This document shows, in pieces, positions 24,374 through 31,993 of a DNA stretch of 64,000 nt. Source of the stretch: Streptomyces sp. NBC_01275 (lineage in GTDB: Bacteria > Actinomycetota > Actinomycetes > Streptomycetales > Streptomycetaceae); assembly GCF_026340655.1 (NCBI RefSeq), contig NZ_JAPEOZ010000001.1, positions 9,052,001-9,116,000 on the forward strand, written 5' to 3'. How positions within the stretch are numbered: position 1 is the first letter of the stretch; every line of letters starts with the position of its first letter. The translations under genes and the position numbers were made by a program. The notes under the pieces are model-generated. The model searched no databases, was not told the origin of the DNA, and was given only the letters and a program-made list of their open reading frames with translations.

Positions 24374-25225
24374 TCATGCGCAGGTCACCGTCGGCCCCGC
24401 CAGCATCCCGCCGGTGAACAGCGCCTGCCCCTGCGGCATCCAGTAGCCCAGCTTGGACACGACCGTGGAGCAGGCGTCCTTCACCGCGACCTGGACGACG
24501 ACGGTCGAGGGACGCCCCGGCTGCAGATCGGTGAGCGCGCAGTCCAGGGCGTAGGCGTTCCTGGTGCTCGCGGGGTAGCTGCCGGTCAGCGGATTGACGC
24601 AGCGGGCGTCGGACGTCGTCACCGTCATCCCCGAGGCCTCCTCCCCGATCAGCCCGAACCGCGCGCTCCCGTCGCCCCGCTCGCTGTCCCGGGACACGGT
24701 GTACGTCAGCGTGGTCACGGAGTTCGGGGCCAGCGACGTGCGGTCGACCTCGATGCGGTGGGTGGGCTGCGGCTTCGGCGCGGTCAGGGTGAGCGTGGCG
24801 TGCACGGTGCCGGTGAGGTCGACGCCGGCGGGCGTGGAGCGCACCCGTACGGTGGCGGTGACGTCGTAGACGCCGGGCCCGGGGTACTCGCCGGAACCCG
24901 GGAGCGTGCCCGAGGAGACCGTCTCCCCGTCGCGCCGCGCGGTCCAGGAGCCCGAGGTGAGACAGGCCAGGGCGCCGCTCCCGGCGCTGCGACAGCCGGC
25001 CGGCGCGGACACCGCCAGCGTCGGCGTGCCGCTGCCCGCGCACAGGCTGATCTGGGCCCGCTGTCCGCCCGGGCCCTGCAGGACGCCGGCCGGCGCGCAC
25101 AGCGTCTCGGGCCCCTCGGCCACCGGATCCGGCGCGCTCGGCCCGCCCCACGCGGGCGACACGAGGGCCAGCGGCAGCACGGCCGCCCCGAGCAGGGTCC
25201 TGAGCTTCGTCCGTCGAGTCGCCAC
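24374..25225 (-). CDS. Secreted protein with CARDB/DUF11-like beta domain
   Basis: 283 residues from GTG 25225. Signal peptide (RRTKLRTLLGAAVLPLALVS, cleavage near AWGG). The mature part is rich in Thr/Val/Gly with six to eight cysteines (LCAPAG, SLCAGS, GCRSAG, LACLTS, RCVNPL, LDCALT, DACSTV, VTCA), suggesting disulphide-bonded beta sandwiches; a segment SLAPNSVTTLTYTVSR resembles the DUF11/CARDB repeat. Likely an extracellular or wall protein. No enzyme motif. Confidence 0.7.
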   Translation of the reverse strand: MATRRTKLRTLLGAAVLPLALVSPAWGGPSAPDPVAEGPETLCAPAGVLQGPGGQRAQISLCAGSGTPTLAVSAPAGCRSAGSGALACLTSGSWTARRDGETVSSGTLPGSGEYPGPGVYDVTATVRVRSTPAGVDLTGTVHATLTLTAPKPQPTHRIEVDRTSLAPNSVTTLTYTVSRDSERGDGSARFGLIGEEASGMTVTTSDARCVNPLTGSYPASTRNAYALDCALTDLQPGRPSTVVVQVAVKDACSTVVSKLGYWMPQGQALFTGGMLAGPTVTCA

Positions 25226-25403
25226 TGGTTCTCTCCCACACGCTCCGACCGGCCGGACGCCGGTCGCCTGCGCCGAGGATGCGGGACCGGCCGCACGGCC
25301 CGGCCGCTCCCACGCCGCGTGGTCACCTGAGGGCAGCAACGCGCGGCCGGGAGGAGACGTACGCTCCCCTGCGGTACCCCCACCGACGTCAGGAGCGGCA
25401 ACG

Positions 25404-26372
25404 ATGCAGTACGTGAAGCTCGGTTCGACGGGTCTGGACGTGTCGCGGATCTGTCTGGGCTGCATGACCTACGGGCTCCCGGACCGGGGCACGCACGAGT
25501 GGACCCTCGACGAGGAGGCGTCCCGCCCCCTGATCCGGCAGGCGATCGAGGCGGGCGTCACCTTCTTCGACACGGCCAACGTGTACTCCGACGGCACCAG
25601 CGAGGAGATCGTCGGCAAGGCGCTGCACGACTTCGCCCGCCGTGACGAGATCGTCCTCGCGACGAAGGTGCACGGCCGGATGCGGCCCGGCCCCAACGGC
25701 GGCGGACTGTCCCGCAAGGCCATTCTGTCGGAGATCGACCACAGCCTCGGCCGTCTCGGCGTCGACTACGTCGACCTGTACCAGATCCACCGCTTCGACC
25801 CGCACACCCCGGTCGAGGAGACCATGGAGGCCCTGCACGACGTGGTCAAGGCGGGCAAGGCGCGCTACATCGGGGCGAGTTCGATGTACGCCTGGCAGTT
25901 CGCCAAGATGCAGCACACCGCCGAACGGCACGGCTGGACCAGGTTCGTGTCCATGCAGAACCACTACAACCTCCTCTACCGCGAGGAGGAGCGCGAGATG
26001 CTGCCGCTCTGCGCGGACCAGGGTGTCGGCGTGCTGCCCTGGAGCCCGCTGGCCCGCGGCCGCCTCACCCGCGACTGGGGGTCCGTCACCGGGCGCAGCG
26101 CGAGCGACGAGTTCGGCGGCCGCCTCTACCCGGAGGGCGACCGCGCCATCGTCGAGGCGGTCACCCGGATCGCGGACGAGCGGGGCGTCCCGCGGGCCCA
26201 GGTGGCGCTCGCCTGGCTGCTGCGCCAGGACACGGTGACGGCCCCGATCATCGGCGCGTCCAAGCCCGGGCACCTTCGGGACGCGGTGGCGGCGGTCGAA
26301 CTGCCCCTGAGCGACAAGGAGTCGGAGGAGCTGGAACAGGCCTACGTCCCCCATCCGATCGCCGGTCACTGA
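25404..26372 (+). CDS. Aldo/keto reductase
   Basis: 322 residues; AGGAGCGGCAACG before ATG. TIM-barrel oxidoreductase with the catalytic tetrad: FFDTANVYSDG (Asp, Tyr), LATKVHG (Lys), DLYQIHRFD (His), plus VSMQNHYNLLYREEEREMLP, GVGVLPWSPLARGRLTR and the NADPH-binding GASKPGHLRDA. Reduces carbonyls of sugars, steroids or aldehydes; substrate unknown. Single gene followed by GAGCCGGTC repeats. Confidence 0.9.
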   Translation: MQYVKLGSTGLDVSRICLGCMTYGLPDRGTHEWTLDEEASRPLIRQAIEAGVTFFDTANVYSDGTSEEIVGKALHDFARRDEIVLATKVHGRMRPGPNGGGLSRKAILSEIDHSLGRLGVDYVDLYQIHRFDPHTPVEETMEALHDVVKAGKARYIGASSMYAWQFAKMQHTAERHGWTRFVSMQNHYNLLYREEEREMLPLCADQGVGVLPWSPLARGRLTRDWGSVTGRSASDEFGGRLYPEGDRAIVEAVTRIADERGVPRAQVALAWLLRQDTVTAPIIGASKPGHLRDAVAAVELPLSDKESEELEQAYVPHPIAGH

Positions 26373-26416
26373 GCCGGCCGCCGAGCCGGTCACCGAGCCG
26401 GTCGCTGAGCCGGGTC
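26370..26416 (+). repeat. 12-bp imperfect tandem repeat GAGCCGGTCRCC
   Basis: Four units of GAGCCGGYCRCY start at the stop codon of the aldo/keto reductase gene. The next gene on the other strand ends at 26427, so the repeat fills the whole convergent gap. Confidence 0.8.
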
Positions 26417-26426
26417 ATCGAAGTGT

Positions 26427-27257
26427 TCAGTGCGGCCCGTGCGGTGCGAACTCCGTGCCGCACGGGCCCGCGCCCTCGCTCTCCGGCAGCGGAATCCGCT
26501 CGCCGTCCATCGACAGCGTGCGGTAGTGCCGCCCGATGCGCCGCGCGGAGCGGCCGACGTAGTGCCCGATGAAGGAGCGGCGGAACCGGTCGGCGCTGCG
26601 GTTGGGCCGCGAGCCGTGCACCAGGGTGCCGTTGAAGAACAGGACGTCGCCCGGCGCCATGTCGACCGGCACGCTCGCGAGTCCGGGCGGCACCGGCACG
26701 TACTCCCGCGCGAACGACAGCTCCGCGTCCGCCTCCTCCGGGCAGAACAGCCCCATCCGATGGGTGCCCGGAACCACCTCCAGGCCGCCGTTGTCCCGGT
26801 CGATCACGTCACAGGCCAGCCACGCGGCCACGCAGGTGCCCGGCTCGACCCGCAGATAGAAGTCGTCCTGGTGCAGCGCCTGGCCCCGGGCCCCCGGCGG
26901 CTTGAAATAGAACATGCTCTGTGCGGCCAGCGCCTCCTCGCCGAGCAGCGCCTCCAGCACGCCCCGCAGCCGCGCGTCCAGCAGCGCCCGCCGGGCCAGG
27001 CCGCTGAACTCGTGCGGCTGCATCACCCTCGGGTACGCGTGCAGCGGGTCGGCTGACCCGGGGCGCGGCTCGAAATGCCCGGGCACCGGCCGCCCGGCCG
27101 CGTGCAGCGCCGCGAACTCGGCACACAGCCGGTCGACTTCGTCGTACCCGAACAGCCCCCGGACGACGGTGAAGCCGTCCTCCCGATACCGCCGCAGCCC
27201 CGCGCGGGTCAGGACCGGAGTGCCGACGGCGCCGGCGTCGGTGTCCGTGACGGTCAT
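26427..27257 (-). CDS. Phytanoyl-CoA dioxygenase (PhyH) family protein
   Basis: 276 residues; GAGGAGG upstream of ATG 27257. Fe(II)/2-oxoglutarate oxygenase of the PhyH type: RRYREDGFTVVRGLFGYDEV, QSMFYFKPPGARGQALHQDD with the HxD iron ligands, NGGLEVVPGTHRMGLF, PGDVLFFNGTLVHGSRPNRS (distal His) and an Arg for 2-oxoglutarate in RRSFIGHYV. Hydroxylates an unknown small molecule in the cytoplasm. Divergent from an AraC-type regulator across 87 bp and probably its target. Confidence 0.9.
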   Translation of the reverse strand: MTVTDTDAGAVGTPVLTRAGLRRYREDGFTVVRGLFGYDEVDRLCAEFAALHAAGRPVPGHFEPRPGSADPLHAYPRVMQPHEFSGLARRALLDARLRGVLEALLGEEALAAQSMFYFKPPGARGQALHQDDFYLRVEPGTCVAAWLACDVIDRDNGGLEVVPGTHRMGLFCPEEADAELSFAREYVPVPPGLASVPVDMAPGDVLFFNGTLVHGSRPNRSADRFRRSFIGHYVGRSARRIGRHYRTLSMDGERIPLPESEGAGPCGTEFAPHGPH

Positions 27258-27344
27258 GTGCGTCCTCCTCGATGCCTCCGGACGTCTTCGGACGCCTCGA
27301 TCGGTCTGCCACGCTAGGCCGACGCGGTACGACGGAGGATGCCC

Positions 27345-28301
27345 ATGCGTGCTGACCACCTGCCCGAGGCTGCCGCGCCCGGGACCCCGTCCCCGCCGCC
27401 CGGCCTGCTGGTGGTCGGGCACTTCGACGAGCGCACCGGGTACGGCGTCAACCGGCCGCGCGGCTCGGACAGTTGGCTGTTCACCTGGACCACGGGCGGG
27501 GCCGGACGGCTGCGGCAGGGCGGGACCGAGGTGCGATCGGACGTGGGCGGTCTGGTGGCCCTCGCGCCGGGCGTCCCGCACGCCTACGCCGTCGAACCCG
27601 GCGTCGCGCACTGGCGGTTCTGGTGGGCGCACTGCCAGGCCCGCCCGTCCTGGATGCCCTGGCTGCGCCCGTACGGCTCCGGCGACGGCCTGTACTCCGT
27701 CGCCCCCGTCCCGGCCGCGCTGCACGACCGGGTCGAGTCCGCCTTCCGCCGTATGCGGGCCGACGCCCACTGGACGGACGCCCACGGGGCCGGGGCGGGG
27801 GAGCCGGCCGGGGGCTCCGGGATCGCGGTGGCCGACGGCACGGCAGCCCGGGAACTCGCCCTGTGCGCACTGGAGGAGGCCGTCCTGCTCACCACGGCCT
27901 CCGCGCGTCCGCCCCGGCCCTCGCCCGGCGTCGACGACCGGGTCCGCCGGGCGCAGGCGCTGATCGCCGCCGACCCCGGCGCCCCGCACACCGTCCGCTC
28001 GCTCGCCCGGCACGTGGCGCTCTCGCCCTCGCGCTTCGCCCACCTGTTCGCCGAGCAGGTCGGCCAGTCCCCGATGCGGCACCTGCGCGAGGCGCGCCTG
28101 CGGCACGCGGCCCGGCTGCTGGAGGGCGCCGCCGATCTGTCCGTGGAGCGGGTCGCGGCGGCCTCGGGCTTCGCCAGCCCCTTCCACTTCACCCGCGTGT
28201 TCCGCGCCCGGTACGGGACGCCCCCTGGGGCGTACCGGGACGGAATGCGCACCGCAATTGACGTCCCGAAAGGGACGCCAAAAGGGGCACCAATACCGTG
28301 A
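27345..28301 (+). CDS. AraC family transcriptional regulator
   Basis: 318 residues from ATG 27345 (GGAGG six bases upstream; ATG 27339 lies inside that site). Cupin-like sensor (DSWLFTWTTGGAGRLRQGGT, LVALAPGVPHAYAVEPGVAH) followed by the double HTH: HTVRSLARHVALSPSRFAHL, and LSVERVAAASGFASPFHFTR, then GTPPGAYRDG. Sugar-type sensor typical of the RhaS/XylS group. Controls, by position, the PhyH oxygenase. Confidence 0.9.
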   Translation: MRADHLPEAAAPGTPSPPPGLLVVGHFDERTGYGVNRPRGSDSWLFTWTTGGAGRLRQGGTEVRSDVGGLVALAPGVPHAYAVEPGVAHWRFWWAHCQARPSWMPWLRPYGSGDGLYSVAPVPAALHDRVESAFRRMRADAHWTDAHGAGAGEPAGGSGIAVADGTAARELALCALEEAVLLTTASARPPRPSPGVDDRVRRAQALIAADPGAPHTVRSLARHVALSPSRFAHLFAEQVGQSPMRHLREARLRHAARLLEGAADLSVERVAAASGFASPFHFTRVFRARYGTPPGAYRDGMRTAIDVPKGTPKGAPIP

Positions 28302-28613
28302 CCGTCCCGAACGGATCCCCGATTGACGATTCGTCAATATTCTTCGGTCGCTGCACCAGGCACGAAAGCGCGAGATCTCTTGTTCCTCCTGGTGCGCCTG
28401 TGCGAAGGTGTGCCGTGTCGGTGCGCGGACAGAAAATATTCACGCCGCGCGCACGAGGCCCTCTCGTCCACCACCCCCCACGCTTCAAAAGAGCTGTCCC
28501 GGCGGACGTCGAGATGCCGAACCCTGAGTGATCGGATCCCGTCGCCCTGAAGGCGGGGTCGCATACCTGTTGGTATGGACTTTATGCAGCATGTCCCCGG
28601 GAGGAATGCAGCT
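28302..28613 (+). promoter_or_regulatory. AT-richer upstream region of the first sigma-like/lectin gene
   Basis: 312 bp without a gene. It contains a 17-bp palindrome ATTGACGATTCGTCAAT (28322-28338), an 8-bp inverted repeat GCACCAGG/CCTGGTGC (28353-28360, 28388-28395), and GGAGG nine bases before GTG 28614. The palindrome sits 21 bp past the AraC stop and is a likely regulator site. Confidence 0.6.
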
Positions 28614-30596
28614 GTGAAAGACGCAGGCATGTCGAATTCCCCTTCGGCGCGCCGCTTCGACGCGACGGACGAACAGCTCAGCTCCGAGTTGAAGAAGTGG
28701 ACCGGCGCCTCGCCCGCGCTGCACCCCGTCGGCGAACTGCTGGACCGGCACTGGGAGGCGGCCTTCGCCTACGCCCGGCTGTGCACCGAGACCGAGCGCG
28801 CGGCCGGCATGCTGACCACGGCGGCGTTCACCCGCCTGTTCGGCGAGACCCTGCGGCAGAACGGGCCGACGGCCGCCTGGCGTCCCCATCTGCTGGTCAC
28901 CGTGCGCCGGATCGCCGCCGAGTGGGACTCCGACGGCCGCCGCGACCTGCTGCACCCCGCCCTGCGCGTAGCGGAGGGCGACGGCGAACGCGCGGCCGCC
29001 CTGCTGCTCCCGCCGGTGAACCGGCGCATGCTGTCCCGGGCGTTCCAGCGACTGCCCCAGTCCGCCCGCTGCCTGCTGTGGCACACGGAGGTCGAGGCCG
29101 AGCCCCTGGCGATCCCGGCCGGCCTGCTCGGCCACGACGAGGAGGGCGCCCGCGTCGAACTGCGCCGGGCCCGCGAGCGGCTGCGCGAGGAGTGCCTCCA
29201 GGTGCACCGCGAGCTCGCCACCGAGGACGACTGCCACCGCTACCACCGGCTGCTGGACGTCACCTGCCGCCGCGGCGGCGTCGACGTCGACCCCGACCTG
29301 CGCGGACACCTCGAGCAGTGCCGGCACTGCGGAACCACCGCCGACCAGCTGCTGCAGTTCGAGGGGTTCCTCGGCGTCGCGCTGGCCGAAGGCGTCCTGG
29401 GCTGGGCCGCCCACGCCTACCTGGAGATCAGGGCGGCCGGCGACCGCGAGCCGGTCGACGCGCCGCAGCAGCCCCCGACCGTCGTCGGCGCCTTCCGCGG
29501 CGAGGCCTTCACCGACGAGGGCGAGGCGGCCCCGTCGCCCGGCGCCGCCCTGGCGCCGGTCGTCAGGTCCCGCCCTGGATCGATCGCCAAGTACCCCGCG
29601 TCCCCCGCGGGAACGGGGACCGGCGCCGACTCCCGCCCCGGGTCGCGCCGCTCGGCGCACAAGGCGGCCCGCCGGGTCCGCCGCCGCAACCTGGCCGCCG
29701 CCGTGCTGACCGTGAGCGGCATGGTCGTCCTCCCGCTCGTGGTGTGGGCGGCCCTCGGCTCGGGCGACGGAAACTCCCCGGCCGCCGACAACGAGGCGGC
29801 GAAGTCGCCGGGCACGGACACGTCCGCCGCCGACCCGTCCTGGGTCGGCGCGGCCGACGACGCCCAGGGCACGATGAGCGGCCGGCTGCACAACGTCGCC
29901 TCCGGGCTGTGCATCGGCATCGTCGGCGGGAAGGCCGTCAAGGGCGCCGAGACCGAACTCGCCGACTGCTCCTCCGCCGCCGGCCAGCAGTGGGCGTACG
30001 AGACCGACGGGCTGCTGCGCAGCGTCGCCGACTCCGACCTGTGCCTCGACTCCCAGCTCGGCTACTCGGTGCGCCTGGCCCCCTGCACGGGCGAGTCCAA
30101 GCAGGACGCCAAGAACATCCGGTACGACTTCACCCTCCAGGGCACGCTCGTCCCGAGGTCGGACCAGAACCTCGCGCTGGCCCCCGCCGCCACCGACGGA
30201 TCGGGCGCCCTCGTCCTGAAGAACCGCGCGGACGCGAACGCCCAGCGCTGGGTGATCGACACCTCGCAGCCCGACCCGCAGATGCAGTTCGTCAACTGGG
30301 GCGCCGACAGCACCTCCGACGACACGCCGGCTCCGACGCCCACGCCCAAGTCGGCGACGACCCCGACGACGTCCACCCCGAAGCCGTCCGCGACGCCCAC
30401 CACCCCCAAGTCGAGCAGCTCCTCGTCCGTCTCCGACAAGGCCTCCTGCTCGTACTACACCTACTACTGCTCAGGGGGCGGCCAGTCGGGCTCCTCCGCA
30501 GGCTCCGGCTACGGGTCCGGCGGCTACGGATACGGCTACGGATACGGATACGGTTACGGGGGGTACGGCTCCGGCTTCGGCAGCGGGCGCCGCTGA
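28614..30596 (+). CDS. Sigma-like / zinc-motif / membrane / ricin-lectin fusion protein 1
   Basis: 660 residues from GTG 28614. (1) ~35-215: ECF-sigma-like regions 2 and 4 (LLDRHWEAAFAYARLCTE, AAWRPHLLVTVRRIAAEW, AFQRLPQSARCLLWHTEVEA, LLGHDEEGARVELRRARERL). (2) ~231-239: HLEQCRHC, the HxxxCxxC motif of zinc anti-sigma factors. (3) ~360-382: one membrane span. (4) ~420-545: ricin B-type beta-trefoil (NVASGLCIGIVGG, QQWAYETDGLLRS, AQRWVIDT). (5) Thr/Pro linker, then a Gly/Tyr tail (YGYGYGYGYG). Topology puts sigma-like part inside and lectin outside. Fused ECF proteins with C-terminal zinc/membrane/sugar-binding parts are known in actinobacteria; whether this one drives transcription is unproven. 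Paralogue at 42161. Confidence 0.85.
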   Translation: MKDAGMSNSPSARRFDATDEQLSSELKKWTGASPALHPVGELLDRHWEAAFAYARLCTETERAAGMLTTAAFTRLFGETLRQNGPTAAWRPHLLVTVRRIAAEWDSDGRRDLLHPALRVAEGDGERAAALLLPPVNRRMLSRAFQRLPQSARCLLWHTEVEAEPLAIPAGLLGHDEEGARVELRRARERLREECLQVHRELATEDDCHRYHRLLDVTCRRGGVDVDPDLRGHLEQCRHCGTTADQLLQFEGFLGVALAEGVLGWAAHAYLEIRAAGDREPVDAPQQPPTVVGAFRGEAFTDEGEAAPSPGAALAPVVRSRPGSIAKYPASPAGTGTGADSRPGSRRSAHKAARRVRRRNLAAAVLTVSGMVVLPLVVWAALGSGDGNSPAADNEAAKSPGTDTSAADPSWVGAADDAQGTMSGRLHNVASGLCIGIVGGKAVKGAETELADCSSAAGQQWAYETDGLLRSVADSDLCLDSQLGYSVRLAPCTGESKQDAKNIRYDFTLQGTLVPRSDQNLALAPAATDGSGALVLKNRADANAQRWVIDTSQPDPQMQFVNWGADSTSDDTPAPTPTPKSATTPTTSTPKPSATPTTPKSSSSSSVSDKASCSYYTYYCSGGGQSGSSAGSGYGSGGYGYGYGYGYGYGGYGSGFGSGRR

Positions 30597-30607
30597 CGGC
30601 CCCGCGG

Positions 30608-31810
30608 TCACACCCCGACCACCTGGAGCGACGCCCACAGCGCCACCACGGCCGCGACCAGCGTGGCCGGCACGGTGAGCAGCCCCAGCCGGGTGAACTC
30701 CCCGACCTCCACCCGCTCGTCGCGGTCCTGCACCACCCGCCGCCACAGCAGCGTCGCCAGCGACCCGGCGTACGTCAGGTTCGGGCCGATGTTCACGCCC
30801 AGGAGCACCGCGAGCACCGCCCCGGTCCCGGCCGGGGCGGCCAGCGGCACCAGGACCAGCACCGCCGGCAGGTTGTTGATCAGGTTGGCCAGGACGGCGG
30901 CCAGCGCGGCGACGCCCAGCAGGGCGAGCAGCCCCGAGCCGCCCGGCAGCGCGTGCCGCAGCGCCGAGGCGAGCCCGTTGTCGACGACCGCCCGCACGAC
31001 GATCCCGAGCGCCAGCACGAACGCCAGGAACCCCGGGGCCGCGGCCCGCACCACGGACACCGGCGTCGCCCGCCGCCGTACCAGCGCCCGCCCGGCCATC
31101 ACCACGGCCCCCGCGCACGCGGCCCACGCCGGCTCGATCCCGAGCGCCGAGGCCACCACGAAACCGGCGAGCGTGCAGGCCACGGTGACCAGCGCGAACA
31201 CCGGGAACTCGGGCGCCGGACCGGTGTCGGGGGCGGGCTCGGCGGCGGGTAGATCATCTGCGAAGAACCGCCGGAAGACCGCGTACTCGACGCCGACCGC
31301 GACCACCCAGGGCAGCGCCATCAGCGCGGCGAACCGGGTGAAGCTCAGCCCGCTCGCGGCGAACGCCAGCAGGTTGGTGAGGTTGGACACCGGCAGCAGC
31401 AGCGAGGCCGTGTTCGACAGATGCGCGCAGGCGTAGACATGCGGCCGGGAACGCACGCCCATCCGGGCGGCCGTGGCGAACACCACCGGCGTCAGCAGCA
31501 CCACCGTCGCGTCCAGACTGAGCACGGCCGTGACGACCGAGGCCAGCACGAACACCGCCGTCAGCAGCCGCCGGGGCCGCCCCGCCGCCCGCCGGGCCAT
31601 CCACGCCCCGCACGCCGTGAACAGTCCCTCGACGTCGCACAGGTGCGCCAGCACCAGCACCGCCGCGAGGAAGCCGATCACCGGCCCGAGCCGCTCCGCC
31701 TCCGTCAGCGCGTGCTCCGGCGCGATCGCCCCCAGGGCGATCACGAGGGCCGCGGCAGGGACGGCGACGACGGCCTCCGACCGTCCGGCGGGACGCAGGA
31801 CGGCCCACAC
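30608..31810 (-). CDS. ArsB/SLC13-type ion permease
   Basis: 400 residues from GTG 31810, ten or more membrane helices. Ion-transporter signatures: SLDATVVLLTPVVFATAARM, CAHLSNTASLLLPVSNLTNL, and the mirror motif LANLINNLPAVLVLVPLAAP with GVNIGPNLTYAGSLATLLW. Related to arsenite, Na+/H+ (NhaD) and citrate permeases; substrate unclear. An additional in-frame helix precedes the GTG (see the finding at 31811-31880): GGAG-N6-CTG at 31864 is probably the true start, giving 418 residues. Confidence 0.82.
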   Translation of the reverse strand: MWAVLRPAGRSEAVVAVPAAALVIALGAIAPEHALTEAERLGPVIGFLAAVLVLAHLCDVEGLFTACGAWMARRAAGRPRRLLTAVFVLASVVTAVLSLDATVVLLTPVVFATAARMGVRSRPHVYACAHLSNTASLLLPVSNLTNLLAFAASGLSFTRFAALMALPWVVAVGVEYAVFRRFFADDLPAAEPAPDTGPAPEFPVFALVTVACTLAGFVVASALGIEPAWAACAGAVVMAGRALVRRRATPVSVVRAAAPGFLAFVLALGIVVRAVVDNGLASALRHALPGGSGLLALLGVAALAAVLANLINNLPAVLVLVPLAAPAGTGAVLAVLLGVNIGPNLTYAGSLATLLWRRVVQDRDERVEVGEFTRLGLLTVPATLVAAVVALWASLQVVGV

Positions 31811-31993
31811 GAGGGAGGCGATCAGAAGGACGACGGACAGTATTTCGGCGAGCGTGGTGTTCAGGAGACTCTCCGGGACGGGAACGGGCGTCCATCAGAA
31901 CACGTGTGGGTAAGAGCCCCGCCCGGCCCTGCTCCCGCCCCCGCTTCCTCGCCTCACCGCCTCACTGCCTCGTCCCCCTGCCCGTCCCTCGCC

